Below are positions 59,677-64,000 of a DNA stretch of 64,000 nucleotides, one piece after another (position 1 is the first letter of the stretch; each line of letters begins with the position of its first letter). The position numbers and the translations under genes are program-made. Under the pieces are notes generated by a model. It searched no databases. It was not told where the DNA came from and saw only the letters and a list, made by a program, of their open reading frames with translations. The DNA is taken from NCBI RefSeq assembly GCF_050942215.1, contig NZ_CP192056.1, positions 1,674,001 to 1,738,000 on the forward strand. Reading direction: 5' to 3'. Source of the stretch: Sphaerimonospora sp050942215 (lineage in GTDB: Bacteria; Actinomycetota; Actinomycetes; Streptosporangiales; Streptosporangiaceae).

Positions 59677-61814
59677 AATCCGCAGCCAGGCAGACGCCGG
59701 ACGATTCCGCGAGCGGGGGCGGTGCCGCCGTGCCCGCCGAGCCGGCCGTCGACGCGCACTCCGTGAAGCCGGATGAGCACGGCACGCGGGCGGAGACGGA
59801 GACGCCTGCCGAGCAGACGATCGCGTTCCGTGCGATCGATGCCGGAGATCTCGACCCGGGTCTTCCCGGCACCGGAGCGGCCGGGCCCGCATCCGACGGC
59901 GACGACACGGTGACTGGTGCCGGCGGTTCTCCCGGCGGTACGGCCGACCCCGGCATCGGCGATGACGCCGATGCGGACGAGCCGGCGGCGGACCCCGGAA
60001 CGGGCGGCGAGGACGACGTTTCCGAGACGGGCGGGTCCGGAGCGGCCGAGCCCCAAGAGGATGAGGCGCAGGAGGATGAGGCGCAGGACGACAGACCGAG
60101 GGAGGCTCCGGCCGGCGGCCGGCGTCGCCGGGAGCTGTCGCTGCCGGAACCGGTGTCGACGGCGCTGACCGAGGCGCTGAACCAGCTACGCGTGGCGGTC
60201 AAGGGGCTGCACTTCGGGCTCGACGTGCCGGGATCGGACGAGGCGCGCAAGGCACAGGCCGCCGTCTTGGCCCAGCTCGACGACTACGTCATCCCACGCG
60301 TCCACCTCAGCACGGCGCCCGCCCTGATCGTCGTGGCGGGCTCCACCGGCGCGGGCAAGTCGACCCTGGTCAACACGCTCGCCGCGCAGAAGGTCACGGC
60401 CACGGGAGTGCGCCGCCCCACGACCGCGACCCCCGTGCTCGCCTGCCATCCCGACGACTACGAGTGGTATGCGGCGGGCGACCTGCTCGGCGGCATGACC
60501 AGGCCCGGCGGGCCGGGCGGCGCAGCGGGGCCGGGCGGGGTGACGCTGGTCCCGACGCCGCGGCTGCCCCAGGACGTGGCCCTGCTGGACACCCCGGACA
60601 TCGACTCGGTCGCCGAGGAACACCACGAGATCGCCCACCGGATGCTCGACGTGGCGGATCTGTGGATGTTCGTGACCACGGCGGCCCGGTACGCCGACGC
60701 CCCCTCCTGGGGGCTGCTGCGCCGGGCCAAGGAACGCGGCGCGCGGCTGGTCATCGTGCTCTCCCGGGTGCCCGCCAGGTCGCGCGACGTCATCGTGAAG
60801 CACTTCGGGCGGATGCTCGACGAGTACGGCCTGGGCGAGGTCGAGCGTTTCGTGATCAACGAGACGGCGGTCAGGGACGGCCGGCTGCCCGAAGCGGAGA
60901 TAGCCGAGCTGCGGATGTGGCTGGCCGAGCTGTCCGTCGACGACCAGCGGCGCGCATCGGCCGTACGGGCGACGCTGAACGGTGTGTTCAACAGCTTCCG
61001 TATCCGGCTGCCCGCGCTCGCCCGCCACCTGGAAACCCAGGTGGCCCTCCGGGCCGACCTGCGTTCGGACGTCGACGCGGCCTACGCGGGCGTGCTCACC
61101 GAGATCGACGAGGCCACCCGCAACGGCTCGCTGCTGCGTGGTGAGGTGCTGGCCCGCTGGCAGGACTTCGCCGGATCCGGCGACCTCATGCGCACGCTTC
61201 AACTGCGGCGTGGCGGCAAGAGCCGTCAGCAGGGGCCGGAACGGGTCCTGGCACTCAGATCGGCACTGCGCACCGCGCTGGAATCCATGATCGTTTCGGC
61301 CGCCCAGCGGGCGGCCGAAGACGTCGTCGTGCGCTGGGGGCACCGGGCCGGGGCGGGCGATCGGCTGGCCGCCACCCCGGGTCTGGGCCGTCACTCCGAG
61401 GAACTGGTGCGCAGGACGGCCGGCGCGATCACGTCCTGGCAGGACTATGTGACCGAGCTGATCCGGACCGAGGGCGTGACCAAGCGGTCGGTAGCGAAGA
61501 TCATCTCGTTCGATGTCGAATCGCTCGCGTTGATCTTCACCGTCGGCCTGCTCGGGTACGGCTCAACCGACATGACGGCGGTCGGCACGGGCACCAGCTC
61601 GCTGCCCCAGCGGCTGCTGCGCGGGCTGCTCGGCGCGGAGTCGCTGCGCAGCATCGGCGCCAAGGCCCGCAGCGATCTACGTGCGCGGATCGGCCTGCTC
61701 TTCGACGAGGAGATGCTTCGTTACGTGGACGTTCTGGACAGTGCCGGGATTCCGGACGAGGCCGCGGCCACCCGCTTGTACCAGGCGACCTACAACCTCG
61801 AGGCGGCACGATGA
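59673..61814 (+). CDS. Dynamin-like membrane GTPase, first of a pair
   Basis: 713 residues. The N-terminal 145 residues are acidic and disordered (DGDDTVTGAGGSPGGTADPG). GTPase domain: G1 AGSTGAGKST (about 225-234), G3 LLDTPDIDSV (about 305-314), then long helical region. One hydrophobic patch near 610-640 (ALIFTVGLLGYGSTDM). Resembles the YfjP/dynamin-related GTPases found as adjacent pairs in actinobacteria. A role in membrane remodelling or septum stability is inferred from dynamin relatives. Confidence 0.8.
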   Translation: MKSAARQTPDDSASGGGAAVPAEPAVDAHSVKPDEHGTRAETETPAEQTIAFRAIDAGDLDPGLPGTGAAGPASDGDDTVTGAGGSPGGTADPGIGDDADADEPAADPGTGGEDDVSETGGSGAAEPQEDEAQEDEAQDDRPREAPAGGRRRRELSLPEPVSTALTEALNQLRVAVKGLHFGLDVPGSDEARKAQAAVLAQLDDYVIPRVHLSTAPALIVVAGSTGAGKSTLVNTLAAQKVTATGVRRPTTATPVLACHPDDYEWYAAGDLLGGMTRPGGPGGAAGPGGVTLVPTPRLPQDVALLDTPDIDSVAEEHHEIAHRMLDVADLWMFVTTAARYADAPSWGLLRRAKERGARLVIVLSRVPARSRDVIVKHFGRMLDEYGLGEVERFVINETAVRDGRLPEAEIAELRMWLAELSVDDQRRASAVRATLNGVFNSFRIRLPALARHLETQVALRADLRSDVDAAYAGVLTEIDEATRNGSLLRGEVLARWQDFAGSGDLMRTLQLRRGGKSRQQGPERVLALRSALRTALESMIVSAAQRAAEDVVVRWGHRAGAGDRLAATPGLGRHSEELVRRTAGAITSWQDYVTELIRTEGVTKRSVAKIISFDVESLALIFTVGLLGYGSTDMTAVGTGTSSLPQRLLRGLLGAESLRSIGAKARSDLRARIGLLFDEEMLRYVDVLDSAGIPDEAAATRLYQATYNLEAAR

Positions 61815-61902
61815 CCGAGCGTGCCTGCGGCCTGAGGTTCCGTACGCGCGCCTTCGGCACCGGGTTCGATACGCGCGCCCCCGGCACGACGGTGAGGAGT
61901 CG

Positions 61903-63534
61903 ATGAGCGCTGTCAGTACGGCGGAGAGGCAGTACGGGCTGGGAACTCGGCTCGCGGCCCTCTCCCAGATCGTCGAACTCGGCCAGGGCAGGGTGGATCC
62001 GGCCCTGCTGACCGAGGCCGCGCAACTGCTGCTGCGAGCCGGTGACCGGATGAAGCTCTCGCCGGACCACACCGTGGTGGCCCTGGCCGGGGGCACCGGA
62101 AGCGGCAAGTCGTCCCTGTTCAATGCCGTCTCCGGGCTGGAGCTCTCGCCGATCGGGGTGAGGCGGCCGACCACGGCGCGCACCCATGCCTGCGTGTGGG
62201 GGCTCGACGGCGCAGGCCCGCTGCTCGACTGGCTGCAGATCCAGTGGCGGCACCGCTTCGCCCGTGCCAGCGCGCTCGACAAGGGCGAGAGCAGGCTCCA
62301 CGGTCTCATCCTGCTCGACCTGCCCGACCACGACTCGATCAGAGCGCTCACCGACCCCGAGGCCCACCGCCTGATCCAGGCGGCCGACCTGATCGTCTGG
62401 GTGCTCGACCCGCAGAAGTACGCCGACGCGTCCGTTCACCGGCGCTACGTCACCGATCTGGCCGGGCACGACGCGGTGACCGTCTTCGTACTGAACCAGT
62501 GCGACCGCCTCACGCCCGAGGAGCAGGCCGAGTGCGTCGCAGACCTGGAGGACCTGCTCCGGCGTGAGGGCGTCGCCCACCCCCGGGTGATCGCGACGTC
62601 GGCCACCACCGGCAGGGGAATCGACGACCTCAAGGCCGTCCTGGCGGAGTCCGTCGTCGCCCGCAGGGCCGCGCACCAGCGGCTGGAGGCCGACCTCGAC
62701 CGGCTGATGCTGCGCCTCGCCGCTGACCTGCCGGAGATCCGGCACGTCGAGCCGACCGTCGACGGCACCCGCCGGGCCGAGCTGACGGACGCGCTGTGCG
62801 ACGCCGTCGGCGTCTCCGCGCTCGGCGAGGCCATCGAGAACGTGTACGGCGTGCGCTCCCTCGACTGGGTCGGCTGGCCGTACGCCCGGGTGGCCGCGAG
62901 ACTGCGGCCCGATCCCGCGAGCAGCCTGCGGCTCGGTGGAGTGAAGGAGGAGATCCGCGGCCTCGTCGGCAGCACGGTCAGCGCCCAGCCCGCTGAGGTG
63001 GACAACGCCGTGCTGTCCCTGGTCAACGGGCTGACCGGGGGCATGCCCGAGGTGTGGCAGCGCGGGGTGCGCGAGACCGCACGGTCGAAGCCGGGACGGC
63101 TCACCGAGGCGCTGTCGAGGGAACTCGCCCAGATCGCTCCGCCGCTCGACCGGATGCCCGGCTGGTGGTGGCTGTTCAAGATCTGGCAGTACCTGCTGGT
63201 CGTGACCTCCCTGGTCGGCTTCGCCTGGGGCGGCTCCATCCTCGCGTACGGTGTCTTCAAGCTCGGCAGGCCGCCCGCCGAACTGCTCGGCGACGTCGCC
63301 ATGCTGCCGTGGCTGGGATTGATGGTGGTCGGCGCGCTCGTGCTCGGTCTTCTGTCCGGGGCGGCCGGCAGAAATTTCGTACTGCTCGACGCGAGCAGGG
63401 AACGCGACCGGATGGAACGCGACATGCGACGCCGGGTCGGGGCGCTCACCAACGACATGGTCATCGAACCGGTGGAGCGCGAGCTGCGCCGCTACAACGA
63501 GTACTTCGCCGCCATGGCCACCGCCAACCGCTGA
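61903..63534 (+). CDS. Dynamin-like membrane GTPase, second of a pair
   Basis: 543 residues from ATG 61903 with SD GAGGAG. G1 AGGTGSGKSS (about 63-72), G3 LLDLPDHDS (about 139), G4 NQCD (NQCDRL, about 195), then helical stalk and two C-terminal TM helices (IWQYLLVVTSLVGFAWGGSI, LPWLGLMVVGALVLGLLSGA). Compared with its upstream paralogue it lacks the acidic tail and has a clear membrane anchor, so the two may be an unequal heterodimer. ssb follows 121 bp downstream. Confidence 0.82.
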   Translation: MSAVSTAERQYGLGTRLAALSQIVELGQGRVDPALLTEAAQLLLRAGDRMKLSPDHTVVALAGGTGSGKSSLFNAVSGLELSPIGVRRPTTARTHACVWGLDGAGPLLDWLQIQWRHRFARASALDKGESRLHGLILLDLPDHDSIRALTDPEAHRLIQAADLIVWVLDPQKYADASVHRRYVTDLAGHDAVTVFVLNQCDRLTPEEQAECVADLEDLLRREGVAHPRVIATSATTGRGIDDLKAVLAESVVARRAAHQRLEADLDRLMLRLAADLPEIRHVEPTVDGTRRAELTDALCDAVGVSALGEAIENVYGVRSLDWVGWPYARVAARLRPDPASSLRLGGVKEEIRGLVGSTVSAQPAEVDNAVLSLVNGLTGGMPEVWQRGVRETARSKPGRLTEALSRELAQIAPPLDRMPGWWWLFKIWQYLLVVTSLVGFAWGGSILAYGVFKLGRPPAELLGDVAMLPWLGLMVVGALVLGLLSGAAGRNFVLLDASRERDRMERDMRRRVGALTNDMVIEPVERELRRYNEYFAAMATANR

Positions 63535-63655
63535 TCAGCGCGCGGAGAGAAAGCGAGTTGTCCACAGAACGGGGTTCGGTGCCGCGGAGCCCGGGTGGTG
63601 CGGGCCAAGGTGGGCTGCGGGTCCGGCGAGCGTCCGGACCCGTGGGAGGCACTCC

Positions 63656-64000
63656 ATGAGCGACATCTACGTCACGCTGAGCGGGAACGTCACCAAGGAC
63701 CCCGAGCAGTTCCGGTTCGCGGACGGCTCACGCGTCACGACCATGCGGATGGCCGTCAACCGGCGTTTCCTCGACCCGCAGTCCAACACCTGGCAGAACA
63801 GGGACACCACCTTCTACACGGTCCGCTGCTTCCGCCGGCTCGGCGACAACGTCCAGCAGTCGGTGCGTAAGGGCCAGCCGGTCATGGTGTACGGCAGGCT
63901 CCGCGTCAAGCAGTACGAGCGCAACGGGGAGCAGCGTTACTGGGTCGAGGTCGAGGCCATCTCAGTGGGCCACGACCTGAAGTACGGCATCACCGCGTTC
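63656..64000 (+). CDS. ssb: Single-stranded DNA-binding protein, 3' end cut by window
   Basis: The first 115 residues are present. OB fold: MSDIYVTLSGNVTKDPEQFR, RMAVNRRFLDPQSNTWQNRD, TTFYTVRCFRRLGDNVQQSV and GQPVMVYGRLRVKQY. SD GGGAGG 8 nt upstream. The acidic C-terminal tail lies beyond base 64000. The mutated 'NTW' loop and early position suggest the SsbB-like second paralogue that sits near the GTPase pair in many actinobacteria, not the ribosomal-operon ssb; this is inference. Confidence 0.88.
   Translation, partial: MSDIYVTLSGNVTKDPEQFRFADGSRVTTMRMAVNRRFLDPQSNTWQNRDTTFYTVRCFRRLGDNVQQSVRKGQPVMVYGRLRVKQYERNGEQRYWVEVEAISVGHDLKYGITAF

Overview
The window is chromosomal DNA of a high-GC actinomycete. 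Codon use, leaderless genes, SD-led GTG/TTG starts and the AICE-type mobile element all fit this. The mix of genes (erm, PaaX regulator, CBM2-tailed secreted enzymes, KamA, CobD, DnaE2) suggests the Streptosporangiales, for example Microbispora, Nonomuraea or Streptosporangium, but the genus is inference.

Layout. 1-5.1 kb: a secreted trypsin-like protease cut by the window edge, a small 'PGW' protein, an erm 23S rRNA methyltransferase with a probable macrolide-sensing leader peptide and attenuator, a YVTN-type beta-propeller lipoprotein and a class IV aminotransferase. 5.3-8.4 kb: a decay zone with a dienelactone hydrolase cut off beside an IS4-family element, a cupin gene, and fragments of IS3, IS110, a methyltransferase and a tyrosine integrase. 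8.9-26.5 kb: an actinomycete integrative and conjugative element (AICE, pSAM2-like) in tRNA-Arg(TCT), bounded by 46-bp att repeats. Its backbone is a Nudix protein, GntR regulator, Pra, FtsK-like transfer protein, RepSA-like initiator, Xis and Int. It also carries a type I restriction system with a fused HsdM-HsdS, and a 2-kb IS481-family insertion with 15-bp target duplications. Int has a +1 frameshift in a C run and the XRE regulator is split by a 104-bp insertion, so the element looks immobilised. Homology just left of attL shows that an older, related AICE once occupied the same tRNA.

26.5-41 kb: CBM2-tailed secreted hydrolase, PaaX regulator, aminoglycoside-phosphotransferase-like kinase, CobD, DCC thiol protein, quinone oxidoreductase, Baeyer-Villiger-type monooxygenase, degenerate HATPase protein, AraC regulator, CBM2-tailed glycoside hydrolase and a KamA radical SAM enzyme. 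41-48 kb: an accessory block. It has an operon of HhH DNA glycosylase, B12-binding radical SAM enzyme, dTMP-kinase-like protein and Nudix hydrolase, followed by a coupled set of small 'PGW' proteins, GntR and XRE-TPR regulators and a relic of an AAA15-type ATPase. The four-gene operon is the best candidate here for an undescribed system, possibly modified-nucleotide or modified-base handling.

48-64 kb: an SOS-box-led DUF6504-dnaE2 mutagenesis unit with no imuA/imuB in view, a DUF4328 membrane protein, an EamA transporter, a Vms1/Rv2629-like protein with a DUF2795 partner, a corrin/siroheme set (CbiX, CobT, CobA/CysG), a pair of dynamin-like membrane GTPases and the start of ssb.
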